64,000 nt of DNA, from NCBI RefSeq assembly GCF_000383615.1, contig NZ_KB911586.1, positions 1-64,000 of the forward strand, given 5' to 3'. Both the position numbers and the translations under genes were made by a program. Positions 18,747 through 26,051 of this stretch are shown in pieces. The notes under the pieces are model-generated. The model had not been told where the DNA came from. It ran no database searches and saw only the letters and a program-made list of their open reading frames with translations. This stretch comes from Streptomyces canus 299MFChir4.1. GTDB taxonomy: Bacteria; Actinomycetota; Actinomycetes; Streptomycetales; Streptomycetaceae. Every line of letters begins with the position of its first letter. Within the stretch, counting starts at the first letter, position 1.

Positions 18747-18772
18747 GGACGGGAGGGGTGTCCCTCCCGTCC
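18747..18772 (-). terminator. Hairpin between convergent genes
   Basis: Perfect 11-bp stem with a 4-nt loop: GGACGGGAGGG, GTGT, CCCTCCCGTCC. The nearby CGGCCCGGAC/GTCCGGGCCG pair offers an alternative fold. It lies just past the stop of the small membrane protein gene on the minus strand and may act in both directions. Confidence 0.7.
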
Positions 18773-18784
18773 GGGCCGCGTGGT

Positions 18785-19033
18785 TCAGCCCTTGGCCGGC
18801 GAGGCCTTGCCGGACGGACCCTCGGCGGTGTTCTTGCCGGAGGTCTCGTCCGGGGACTCCTGGAAGTCGACCTTGTTCATGTGCTTGCTCATGGACTTCA
18901 TCAGGGCCCACACCGCCAGGGCCATCGCCGCGAAGACGATGAAGCCGAGGACGCCGGGGGTGACCTTGTCCTCGTCGACCTCCTTGGCGAGGGTCACGAA
19001 GTGCGTCATTGCCAGGCTTGCGCTTGCGCTCAT
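18785..19033 (-). CDS. Small conserved membrane protein downstream of mca
   Basis: Predicted 82-residue protein with one transmembrane helix (GVLGFIVFAAMALAVWALM) followed by a basic then acidic, Ser/Lys-rich cytoplasmic tail. The ATG at 19033 lies 1 nt past the mca stop codon, so the genes are probably cotranscribed and translation may be coupled. The in-frame ATG at 19009 (MTHFVTLAKEV) is an alternative start. I do not recognise a named domain. The link to mycothiol detoxification is by position only. Confidence 0.7.
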   Translation of the reverse strand: MSASASLAMTHFVTLAKEVDEDKVTPGVLGFIVFAAMALAVWALMKSMSKHMNKVDFQESPDETSGKNTAEGPSGKASPAKG

Positions 19034-19034
19034 G

Positions 19035-19916
19035 TCAGGCATTGTCGCGGATGCCCGCAAAGAGGTCGTCCTCGGGGAGGGAGGTATCGACGAGGGACTT
19101 CGCGAGCTCGTACTCCTCCGTCGGCCAGACCTCCTTCTGGAGCTCCAGCGGGACGCGGAACCAGCCGCCGTCGGGGTCGATCTGCGTCGCGTGCGCGATC
19201 AGGGCCTTGTCGCGGATCTCGAAGAACTCCGCGCACGGAATGTGCGTGGTCAGGGTGCGGTCGCGCATCGGCGAGTCGTCCCAGCGCTTGAGCCAGTCGC
19301 CGTACGGAGACTCCATGCCCCGCTCGATCAGCGCGTGGTGCAGCGCCTCGGTGCGGGGACGGTTGAAGCCCTGGTTGTAGTAGAGCTTGACCGGCTGGTA
19401 GGCCGGGCCGAACTCGGACTCGGGGAACTTCTCGGTGTCCGCCGCGCCCTCGAACGCCACCATCGAGATCTTGTGGGTCATGATGTGGTCGGGGTGCGGG
19501 TAGCCGCCGTTCTCGTCGTAGGTGGTGATCACCTGGGGACGGAAGGCGCGGATCTGCTTCACCAGCTCGCCGGCCGCCTTGTCGACGTCCTCCAGGGCGA
19601 AGCAGCCCTCGGGCAGCGGCGGCAGCGGGTCGCCCTCGGGCAGACCGGAGTCGACGAAGCCGAGCCACTCCTGCCGGACGCCGAGGATCTCGCGGGCCTC
19701 GTCCATCTCCTTCTTGCGTACCTCGTGGATGTGCTCCTCGATGTACTTGTCGCCCTGGAGCTTCGGATTGAGGATGGAGCCGCGCTCCCCTCCCGTGCAG
19801 GTCACGACCAGCACGTCCACCCCCTCGGACACATACTTCGCCATGGTGGCCGCGCCCTTGCTCGACTCGTCGTCGGGGTGGGCGTGCACGGCCATCAGTC
19901 GCAGCTGGTCAGTCAA
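19035..19916 (-). CDS. mca: Mycothiol S-conjugate amidase
   Basis: Predicted 293-residue zinc amidase that cleaves mycothiol S-conjugates of electrophiles and antibiotics, releasing a mercapturic acid for export and GlcN-Ins for mycothiol recycling. Zinc-site motif HAHPDDE lies at residues 11-17, with a second histidine cluster in GGYPHPDH. The length and the GGYPHPDH...THKISMVAFEGAAD region fit Mca rather than the related MshB deacetylase. It is a marker of actinobacterial thiol metabolism. It is divergent from the DUF4307 gene with a shared promoter region, and followed directly by a small membrane gene. Confidence 0.95.
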   Translation of the reverse strand: MTDQLRLMAVHAHPDDESSKGAATMAKYVSEGVDVLVVTCTGGERGSILNPKLQGDKYIEEHIHEVRKKEMDEAREILGVRQEWLGFVDSGLPEGDPLPPLPEGCFALEDVDKAAGELVKQIRAFRPQVITTYDENGGYPHPDHIMTHKISMVAFEGAADTEKFPESEFGPAYQPVKLYYNQGFNRPRTEALHHALIERGMESPYGDWLKRWDDSPMRDRTLTTHIPCAEFFEIRDKALIAHATQIDPDGGWFRVPLELQKEVWPTEEYELAKSLVDTSLPEDDLFAGIRDNA

Positions 19917-19949
19917 GACTCAATCCTCGTAGGTCGGCGCCCCCGGTGT

Positions 19950-19978
19950 CTTCGGGCGCGAACGGCGGCTTCTATAGT
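19950..19978 (+). promoter_or_regulatory. Predicted promoter for DUF4307 gene, possibly shared with mca
   Basis: TTCGGG (19950-19955), a 17-bp spacer, and TATAGT (19973-19978). Transcription would start about 45 nt before the ATG at 20032. The same TCTATAGTGA block reads TATAGA on the minus strand and could serve as the mca -10, giving overlapping divergent promoters. Confidence 0.5.
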
Positions 19979-20031
19979 GACCGAATCGGGGGACGTTTAA
20001 TTCCACGGTCTTGGTTTCCCAGGAGACGATC

Positions 20032-20430
20032 ATGAGCACGGCGAGCACGCAGCTGCCCGAGGGCCGGTACGGCCGCGCCTCGGACGAACGTGCCGACCAC
20101 AAACTCAAGATCGCCGGCGCCGTGCTCGGCGCCTTCCTGCTCGCGTTGATCGGTTACTTCGCCTACCACTACGTCGGCCAGAACAAGATCAGCGGCGAGG
20201 TGATCGCCTTCGACGCGAAGAACTCGGCGGTCGAGGTGCATCTGGAGGTCCGCAAGGACTCCGGCACCTCCGGCTACTGCACGATCCGCTCGCAGGCGGC
20301 GGACGGCTCCGAGGTGGGCCGGGCCGACTTCCGCTTCGGCGGTGACGCCACCCGCATCGACAAGGTCGTCACGCTCCGTACGACGGCCCCGGGCACCACG
20401 GCCGAGCTGCTGGGCTGTCACGCCGACTGA
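20032..20430 (+). CDS. DUF4307 membrane protein
   Basis: Predicted 132-residue protein with one transmembrane helix (about residues 25-47, GAVLGAFLLALIGYFAYHYV) and an extracytoplasmic beta-rich domain containing two cysteines (SGYCTIR and LLGCHAD) that could form a disulfide. It matches the actinobacterial DUF4307 family, normally found beside mca. Function unknown. ATG at 20032 is well supported by an AGGAG ribosome binding site. It precedes greA by 167 bp. Confidence 0.85.
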   Translation: MSTASTQLPEGRYGRASDERADHKLKIAGAVLGAFLLALIGYFAYHYVGQNKISGEVIAFDAKNSAVEVHLEVRKDSGTSGYCTIRSQAADGSEVGRADFRFGGDATRIDKVVTLRTTAPGTTAELLGCHAD

Positions 20431-20597
20431 CGTCACCCCGATACGTGACCGCTGACCTGCGTCGACGTATTTCTGATGGCTTATGTCCTCCCCCTTCGGC
20501 TCCTGAATTGTTAGGCTCGTGGTTTCGCCCATCCGTGAAGGAACATTCTTCTGGGTAGGGCGATGCTTTGTATTCCCAGTACCTACGAGGAGCACCT

Positions 20598-21098
20598 GTG
20601 ACCCAGACCAGCGAAGACGTCACCTGGCTGACCCAGGAGGCGTACACCAAGCTCAAGGAGGAGCTGGCGTACCTGTCTGGTCCCGCGCGCGAGGAAGTCA
20701 CCGCGAAGATCGCGGCAGCGCGCGAGGAGGGCGACCTGCGCGAGAACGGCGGGTACCACGCAGCCAAGGAAGAGCAGGGCAAGCAGGAGCTCCGCATCCG
20801 CCAGCTGACCCAGCTCCTGGAGAAGGCCAAGGTCGGCGAGGCGCCGACGTCGACGGACGGTGCCGTGGCGCCCGGCATGGTCGTGACGATCGCCTTCGAC
20901 GGTGACGAGGACGACACGATGACCTTCCTGCTCGCCTCGCGCGAGTACGCGAGCGCTGACGTCGAGACCTACTCGCCGCAGTCCCCGCTGGGCTCCGGCG
21001 TGATCGGCCACAAGGTCGGCGAGGACGCGCAGTACGAACTGCCGAACGGCAAGAAGGCCTCCGTGACCATCCTCAAGGCCGAGCCCTACAACGGCTGA
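20598..21098 (+). CDS. greA: Transcription elongation factor GreA
   Basis: Predicted 166-residue factor that enters the RNA polymerase secondary channel and stimulates cleavage of backtracked transcripts. The N-terminal coiled coil carries the acidic tip GDLRENGGYHAA around residues 45-56, and the C-terminal half is the FKBP-like domain. Length fits the family. The GTG at 20598 is preferred because GAGGAG lies just upstream. It is followed by a hairpin terminator at 21126. Confidence 0.95.
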   Translation: MTQTSEDVTWLTQEAYTKLKEELAYLSGPAREEVTAKIAAAREEGDLRENGGYHAAKEEQGKQELRIRQLTQLLEKAKVGEAPTSTDGAVAPGMVVTIAFDGDEDDTMTFLLASREYASADVETYSPQSPLGSGVIGHKVGEDAQYELPNGKKASVTILKAEPYNG

Positions 21099-21125
21099 CC
21101 CCGGCCGACTGTCCGTCCTCGGCGG

Positions 21126-21153
21126 GCCCCCGGCGCCCTCGCGGCACCGGGGG
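21126..21153. terminator. Hairpin between greA and ABC permease
   Basis: GCCCCCGGCGCC (21126-21137) pairs with GGCACCGGGGGC (21142-21153) with one mismatch and a 4-nt loop. It lies between convergent genes and may serve both. Confidence 0.7.
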
Positions 21154-21158
21154 CTCTG

Positions 21159-22016
21159 TCATGCGGTGGCCGAGCGGTACTTGCGGACCGCCAACGTCCT
21201 GAACACGACGACGATCAGGATCGAGTAGATCAGCGAGGCCCAGACCGGGTGCTGCATGGGCCAGGCGCTGGAGGTGGACTGGCCCGGGTTGGCGAAGAGC
21301 ACCCGGCAGGCCTGTGCGGTGGCGCTGAACGGGTTCCACTCGGCGATGTGTCTGAGCCACGGGGTCATGTGGCTGGTGTCCACGAAGGCGTTCGAGATGA
21401 ACGTGACCGGGAAGAGCCAGATCAGCCCGCTGGAGGTGGCCGCCTCGGGGGTACGGACGGACATGCCGATCAGGGCGCCGATCCAGGTGAACGCGTAGCC
21501 GAGCAGGAGCAACAGGCCGAAGGCGGCCAGCACCTTTCCGGCATTGGTGTCGCCGTCCGATCCGACGCGCCAGCCGACCAGCAGCGCGACCACGGCGAGG
21601 ACGACCAGAGTCAGGGCCGTCTGCACCAGGTCGGCGAAGGTGCGCCCGGTCAGCACCGCCCCGCGGGCCATCGGCAGGGAGCGGAATCGGTCGATGAGTC
21701 CCTTGTGCATGTCGTCGGCGATGCCCGCGCCGGAGCTCGCGGTGGCGAAGGTGACGGTCTGCGCGAAAATGCCCGCCATCAGGAAGTTCTTGTAGTCGGT
21801 CGCGCTGGTGCTGTTGCCGATCTGCATGGATCCGCCGAAGACGTAGGTGAACAGCACCACGAACATGATCGGCTGGATGAGCCCGTAGATGATCATCTCG
21901 GGAATCCGGGACATGCGGATCAGATTGCGCTTGGCGACGACCATGGAGTCCCGGAAGGACTGCCTGATGGGGTTCGCGGCCGGTGCGACCCGCGCGGTGT
22001 CGGTGACGGCGCTCAC
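21159..22016 (-). CDS. ABC-2 type exporter permease (DrrB-like)
   Basis: Predicted 285-residue membrane protein with about six transmembrane helices, of the ABC-2 / DrrB family of drug-exporter permeases. A family-type stretch is the central GLIDRFRSLPMARGAVL loop. The GTG start overlaps the ATPase stop by 4 bp (GTGA), so the two subunits are translationally coupled and form one exporter. Substrate unknown; relatives export anthracyclines and other hydrophobic compounds or lipids. Confidence 0.9.
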   Translation of the reverse strand: MSAVTDTARVAPAANPIRQSFRDSMVVAKRNLIRMSRIPEMIIYGLIQPIMFVVLFTYVFGGSMQIGNSTSATDYKNFLMAGIFAQTVTFATASSGAGIADDMHKGLIDRFRSLPMARGAVLTGRTFADLVQTALTLVVLAVVALLVGWRVGSDGDTNAGKVLAAFGLLLLLGYAFTWIGALIGMSVRTPEAATSSGLIWLFPVTFISNAFVDTSHMTPWLRHIAEWNPFSATAQACRVLFANPGQSTSSAWPMQHPVWASLIYSILIVVVFRTLAVRKYRSATA

Positions 22017-22993
22017 TTGGTGGTCTCCTTCGTGTCGCTCTCCTCGTCCTTGACCTCGGCCACGTGTCCCGTCAGAGACAGGAAGACGTCGTCGAGGGTG
22101 GGGCGGCGCAGGCCGATGTCGTCTATCTCGATGCCCCGGGTGTCGAGCTCGCGGATGACCTCGGCGAGCAGCTTGGCGCCGCCGGTGACGGGCACGGTGA
22201 GCTTGCGCATGTGGTCCTCGACCGTGGTGTCGCCCTTGCCGAAGCCGCGCAGGATCTCCGAGGCGGCCTGGATGTGCTCGCGCTCGTGCACGACGACCTC
22301 GACGCGCTCGCCGCCGGTGCGGGCCTTGAGCTGGTCGGAGGTGCCCGTGGCGATGACATGGCCTTGGTCGACGACGGCGATGTCGTGGGCGAGGTGGTCG
22401 GCCTCCTCCAGGTACTGGGTGGTCAGCAGCAGGGTCGTGCCCCCGGAGACCAGCTGCTTGATGACCTCCCACAGCAGTTGGCGGTTGCGCGGGTCGAGGC
22501 CGGTCGTCGGCTCGTCCATGAACATCACGGGCGGTGAGACCACCAGGGCGGCCGCGAGGTCGAGGCGGCGGCGCATTCCGCCGGAGTAGGTCTTGGTGGG
22601 GCGGTCGGCCGCGTCGGCGAGGTCGAACTGCTCCAGCAGCTCGGTCGCGCGCGCCTTCGCCGGCTTGGCCTTCATCTGGTAGAGCTGGCCGACCATCTGA
22701 AGGTTCTCGCGGCCGGTGAGGTATTCGTCGACCGCCGCGAACTGGCCGGACAGGCCGATGGAGCGGCGCACGGCGTCGGGGTCCTTGAGGACGTCGATGC
22801 CGGCGACGACCGCCGAGCCGCGGTCCGGCTTGAGGAGGGTCGTCAGACAGCGGACGGCTGTCGTCTTGCCCGCGCCGTTCGGTCCGAGGAGGCCCAGGAC
22901 GGTGCCTTCCGGGACATCGAGGTCGACGCCGTCCAGTGCCTTTACGTCTCCGAAGGTCTTGACCAGGCCTTCGGCATAGATGGCGCCTGGCAT
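22013..22993 (-). CDS. ABC exporter ATP-binding protein (DrrA-like)
   Basis: Predicted 326-residue ATPase of the daunorubicin-resistance DrrA family. Walker A GPNGAGKTTAVR lies near residue 40, the ABC signature SGGMRRRLDLAAAL near 140, and Walker B VMFMDEPTTGLDPRNR just after. The C-terminal regulatory extension is typical of DrrA. The ATG at 22993 has GGAG 6 nt upstream; the GTG four codons earlier is less likely. It is driven by the promoter-operator at 23099-23127. Confidence 0.92.
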   Translation of the reverse strand: MPGAIYAEGLVKTFGDVKALDGVDLDVPEGTVLGLLGPNGAGKTTAVRCLTTLLKPDRGSAVVAGIDVLKDPDAVRRSIGLSGQFAAVDEYLTGRENLQMVGQLYQMKAKPAKARATELLEQFDLADAADRPTKTYSGGMRRRLDLAAALVVSPPVMFMDEPTTGLDPRNRQLLWEVIKQLVSGGTTLLLTTQYLEEADHLAHDIAVVDQGHVIATGTSDQLKARTGGERVEVVVHEREHIQAASEILRGFGKGDTTVEDHMRKLTVPVTGGAKLLAEVIRELDTRGIEIDDIGLRRPTLDDVFLSLTGHVAEVKDEESDTKETTK

Positions 22994-23098
22994 ATGAGTC
23001 TCCACGTCGTCGGGGATTCTGGGGAAAGCCTAGATTTCTGCGGTTTCCTCCGCCCGTCCTTTTCTTCCGTGGGCGGCGTGAGCGGCGACACGAGACAC

Positions 23099-23127
23099 AC
23101 CATAACGCGATGTATCGCGTCTCTCAA
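23099..23127 (-). promoter_or_regulatory. ABC exporter promoter with operator filling the spacer
   Basis: Reading the minus strand: -35 TTGAGA (23127-23122), a 17-bp spacer, and -10 TATGGT (23104-23099). The spacer contains a perfect 16-bp dyad, ACGCGATACATCGCGT (23120-23105). A repressor bound there would directly block RNA polymerase. No regulator gene is adjacent, so the cognate protein (for example of the PadR or TetR type) is probably elsewhere; the ABC genes themselves encode none. Confidence 0.72.
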
Positions 23128-23175
23128 TGGACTTACCCGAAAGAGTGATGCCTGACTCCCGGAGGGGCCCTGACC

Positions 23176-24405
23176 TCAGTCGATGACCGTGTAGCCGGCC
23201 TCGCGCAGGGCTCGGCCGACCTCGGCGCAGTGCTCGGGACCCTTTGTCTCCAGGTGCAGCTCGACCTCCGCCTCCGCGAGCCCGAGCCGTGGATCGGTCC
23301 GGACGTGGCTCACGTCCAGGACATTAGCGTCGACCACTGACAACACCCCGAGAAGCGTCGCGAGGGCACCGGGCCGGTCCGTCAGGCGCAGCCGCACGGC
23401 CAGGTAGCGGCCCTGCGCGGACATGCCGTGCCGCAGGACCCGCTGGAGCAGCACCGGGTCGACGTTGCCGCCGGACAGCACGGCGACGACCGGGCCCTCG
23501 AAGGCTCCCGGGTCGCTCAGCAGAGCGGCGACCGGGCTCGCCCCGGCCGGCTCGACGACCAGCTTGGCCCGCTCCAGACACAGCAGCAGCGCGGCGGACA
23601 GCTCGTCCTCGGTCACCGTGCGGACCTCGTCCACGAGTTCGCCCACGATCCCGAACGGCACGTCCCCGGGCCGCCCCACCTTCATGCCGTCGGCCATCGT
23701 CGCCGGGTTCTCGATCGACACCGGGTGCCCGGCCGCCAGCGAGGGCGGGTACGCGGCCGCGCCCGCCGCCTGCACACCGACGATCCGCACGTCGGGCCTG
23801 AGCGCCTTCACGGCGATCGCGACCCCGGCCGCGAGTCCGCCGCCGCCGATGCCGAGGACGACCGTGCGCACCTCCGGGCACTGCTCCAGGATCTCCAGTC
23901 CGACCGTGCCCTGGCCCGCGATGACGTCCGGGTGGTCGAAGGGGTGGATGAACACCGCGCCCGTCTCGGCCGCGTACTCCTGCGCGGCGGCCAGGGTCTC
24001 GTCGACCACCTGGCCGTGCAGGCGCACCTCGGCGCCGTAGTGCCGGGTGGCGCTGATCTTGGGCAGCGGGGCGCCCTTGGGCATGAACACGGTGGAGCGC
24101 ACGCCGAGCAGCGTGGACGCCAGCGCCACACCCTGCGCGTGGTTTCCCGCACTCGCGGCCACGACACCCGCGGCCCGCTCCTCGGGCAGCAGGCCGGCGA
24201 TCCGGACGTAGGCGCCACGCAGTTTGAACGATCCCGTCCGCTGGAGGTTCTCGCACTTGAAGTGCACCGGCGCGCCCACCAGCTGACTCAGATGGCGGCT
24301 GCCCTCCATCGCGGTCGTCCGCGCCACGCCCGACAGCATCTTCTGCGCGCCGCGCACGTCGTCGAGCGTCACCGGCGGCACGGGGTGGGCCTTGCGGTAG
24401 TTCAT
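23176..24405 (-). CDS. ilvA: Threonine ammonia-lyase (threonine deaminase)
   Basis: Predicted 409-residue PLP enzyme converting L-threonine to 2-oxobutanoate and ammonia, for isoleucine and for propionyl-CoA precursor supply. PLP lysine K61 lies in GSFKLRGAY, and the glycine-rich phosphate loop GIGGGGLAAG at about 185-194. One C-terminal ACT-like domain (about 330-409) suggests regulation by an amino acid. The length matches the short-regulatory-domain IlvA class. It stands alone, divergent from the MarR gene. Confidence 0.93.
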   Translation of the reverse strand: MNYRKAHPVPPVTLDDVRGAQKMLSGVARTTAMEGSRHLSQLVGAPVHFKCENLQRTGSFKLRGAYVRIAGLLPEERAAGVVAASAGNHAQGVALASTLLGVRSTVFMPKGAPLPKISATRHYGAEVRLHGQVVDETLAAAQEYAAETGAVFIHPFDHPDVIAGQGTVGLEILEQCPEVRTVVLGIGGGGLAAGVAIAVKALRPDVRIVGVQAAGAAAYPPSLAAGHPVSIENPATMADGMKVGRPGDVPFGIVGELVDEVRTVTEDELSAALLLCLERAKLVVEPAGASPVAALLSDPGAFEGPVVAVLSGGNVDPVLLQRVLRHGMSAQGRYLAVRLRLTDRPGALATLLGVLSVVDANVLDVSHVRTDPRLGLAEAEVELHLETKGPEHCAEVGRALREAGYTVID

Positions 24406-24550
24406 GACTCAAGTCTCGCAGTTCACACGCGCGTGTTCGCGCTGTGACCAACGTCCGAGACGGGTTTGCGCAGCGCCGGTACGGCCCGCCCCCCGGCCGC
24501 GTACTCTGTCCCCCAATTCAGCTGCCCCTTCATGAAGTGAGCCTCCGGCC

Positions 24551-25072
24551 ATGCCCACAACACCTGGAATGTCGATGGACATGACGACCGTCGGTGACAC
24601 CGGTCTTCTCGACACCCTGCAGCACGAGGTGGCGGTCTTCGCCCGTCGTGCCGAACAGACCCGGCTCGGCGGAGTGGGCCAGGTGCGCAACTCCATGGAC
24701 CGCGCCGCGTACCTGCTGCTCAACCGGCTCGACAAGGAAGGACCGATGGGCGTCAAGGCGCTCGCGGCGAGCATGGGCATCGACTCGTCGACGGTCACCC
24801 GTCAGGTGGCGCCGCTCGTCGACACCGGCCTGGTCAAGCGCACCTCGCACCCCGAGGACGGCCGCGCGGTGGTCCTCCAGCTGTCCCCGCGCGGGCAGTC
24901 CCGGCTGGAGGAAGTGCGCTCCTCCCGGCGTCAGTTGATGGCCGAGCTGACACACGACTGGGCACCGGAGGAGCGCGAGGCGTTCTGCACGCTCCTCACG
25001 CGCTTCAACACCGCCCTGTCCTCCCGGATGGCGGTCCAGGGCGTTCCGGGTCCGGAGGCGCAGTCCTCCTAG
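24551..25072 (+). CDS. MarR-family transcriptional regulator
   Basis: Predicted 173-residue winged-helix regulator. The MarR core spans about residues 40-140: GVKALAASMGIDSSTVTRQV is the recognition region and RTSHPEDGRAVVLQLSP the wing. Several near-start methionines (positions 1, 7, 9 and 11) leave the exact start open. It is divergent from ilvA across about 145 bp, which would be its first place to look for an operator, though I see no clear palindrome. Confidence 0.9.
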   Translation: MPTTPGMSMDMTTVGDTGLLDTLQHEVAVFARRAEQTRLGGVGQVRNSMDRAAYLLLNRLDKEGPMGVKALAASMGIDSSTVTRQVAPLVDTGLVKRTSHPEDGRAVVLQLSPRGQSRLEEVRSSRRQLMAELTHDWAPEEREAFCTLLTRFNTALSSRMAVQGVPGPEAQSS

Positions 25073-25151
25073 ACAAGCGTCCTCTCAGGTACGCGCACGC
25101 GCGCGTGGTGCCCCGCCTCTTGACCGGACGGCCACACCGGGCCTCATATGA

Positions 25152-25196
25152 GATCGGGTCCTCGGAGACCGGATCCTCGGAGACCGGGTCCTCGTG
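25152..25196. repeat. Three tandem 15-bp repeats upstream of sigma-like gene
   Basis: Three copies of GA(C/T)CGG(A/G)TCCTCG(G/T)(A/G) at 25152, 25167 and 25182, differing at one to a few positions. They are preceded by a perfect 10-bp palindrome CTCATATGAG at 25143-25152. They occupy the gap between marR and the sigma-like gene, a plausible regulatory or slippage site. Confidence 0.75.
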
Positions 25197-25241
25197 GTCG
25201 TACGAAGCCGACGTACGGCCATCGGCAGGCGGGGAGGTGCG

Positions 25242-25745
25242 GTGCGGCAACGGCAGGCGTCCCAGAGCACGCGTCGCGCCCGGGAGTTCGAGGCGTTCGT
25301 CGCGGGCGCGGCCGGGCGGCTGCTGCATGCCGCGACGCTCCTGACGGCGGAGGCCCCGGACGACAACCCGCGCGCGCGGCGTCTGCTGACGCTGGCGCTC
25401 GCCCACACGTACGCGTGCTGGGACCGGCTGCGCGGCGAGGACCCCTACGACCGGGCCCGCGAGCACGTCGCCCTGCGCTTCGCCCACGAGGCCTGGCGCC
25501 GCCACGGCCTCCTGCTCGGCGGCCGCACGCCCCCTTCCGGCCCGTTGTCCCGGCTGGCCCCCCAGGAGCGTCTTGTCCTGGTGCTGCGCCTCTACGAGGG
25601 CGTGGCCGAGGAACAGGCGGCGGCCCTGCTCGGCCTGCCGGCGGAACGCGTCCGCGCGATCTGCGACCGGGCGACCGCCACGCTGCTGCACCCACCGCGT
25701 GGGCCCGCACCGGCGGTGGTGGGACCGAAGGTGGCGGCGTCATGA
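25242..25745 (+). CDS. Sigma-factor-like helix-turn-helix protein
   Basis: Predicted 167-residue protein resembling an ECF sigma factor in its C-terminal half: RLAPQERLVLVLRLYEGVAE followed by AALLGLPAERVRAICDRA matches sigma region 4. The N-terminal half is Arg/Ala-rich and a canonical region 2 cannot be recognised, so it may be a divergent or non-promoter-melting relative. The GTG at 25242 is chosen because GGGGAGG precedes it, though the frame is open further upstream. A small one-helix membrane protein follows after 28 bp, reminiscent of a sigma/anti-sigma pair (inference). Confidence 0.7.
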   Translation: MRQRQASQSTRRAREFEAFVAGAAGRLLHAATLLTAEAPDDNPRARRLLTLALAHTYACWDRLRGEDPYDRAREHVALRFAHEAWRRHGLLLGGRTPPSGPLSRLAPQERLVLVLRLYEGVAEEQAAALLGLPAERVRAICDRATATLLHPPRGPAPAVVGPKVAAS

Positions 25746-25773
25746 GACACACGGGTCGCTCCGGGAGGCGCAC

Positions 25774-26025
25774 GTGAACCGGACCCAGCGCGAGGCCGTG
25801 GTGCGGCGGCTCATGGAGCAGCAGGGAACACCGCAGGTACCGGCGGATCTGTACACAGACTCCGTGCGGCGGGGCTCGCGCATGCTGCGACGCAGGACCG
25901 CGGCGCGCCGGCTCATGTGGCTGCTGCTGCTCGCCGCGAGCGTGGCGTTCGTGGTGTGGGCGCTGACCGCGCGCCCCTGGGTGGAGCCGCCGTCCACGAC
26001 GACTCCACCGATGACGGGCTGGTGA
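25774..26025 (+). CDS. Small single-span membrane protein paired with sigma-like gene
   Basis: Predicted 83-residue protein with a basic N-terminal half and one transmembrane helix (MWLLLLAASVAFVVWALTA, about residues 48-66), then a short Pro/Thr tail outside. The GTG start has a GGGAGG ribosome binding site. It is cotranscribed with the sigma-like gene. It lacks a recognisable zinc anti-sigma HxxxCxxC motif, so a membrane tether for the sigma-like protein is only a suggestion. Confidence 0.7.
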   Translation: MNRTQREAVVRRLMEQQGTPQVPADLYTDSVRRGSRMLRRRTAARRLMWLLLLAASVAFVVWALTARPWVEPPSTTTPPMTGW

Positions 26026-26051
26026 ACCCGGTCCGGCCTCCCGGCCGACGG

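Larger units (their letters stand above)
18216..18784. other. Gene-free stretch between STAND gene and small membrane gene
   Basis: About 570 bp with no supportable gene. It holds the 23/24-bp tandem array at 18326-18675, more degenerate copies before it (about 18250-18300), and a terminator at 18747-18772. Open frames across the array exist on both strands, but unit lengths of 23 and 24 nt alternate, so no single frame keeps the repeat peptide. Confidence 0.6.

Noticed and set aside
18516..20000. Plus-strand open frame running from the minisatellite across mca
   Set aside because: It combines the repeat array with sequence antisense to mca, which is unmistakable by its zinc motif.
22013..22993. 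Daunorubicin resistance gene as such
   Set aside because: DrrA-like ATPases are a large family with many substrates; no anthracycline genes are present, so no specific substrate is claimed.
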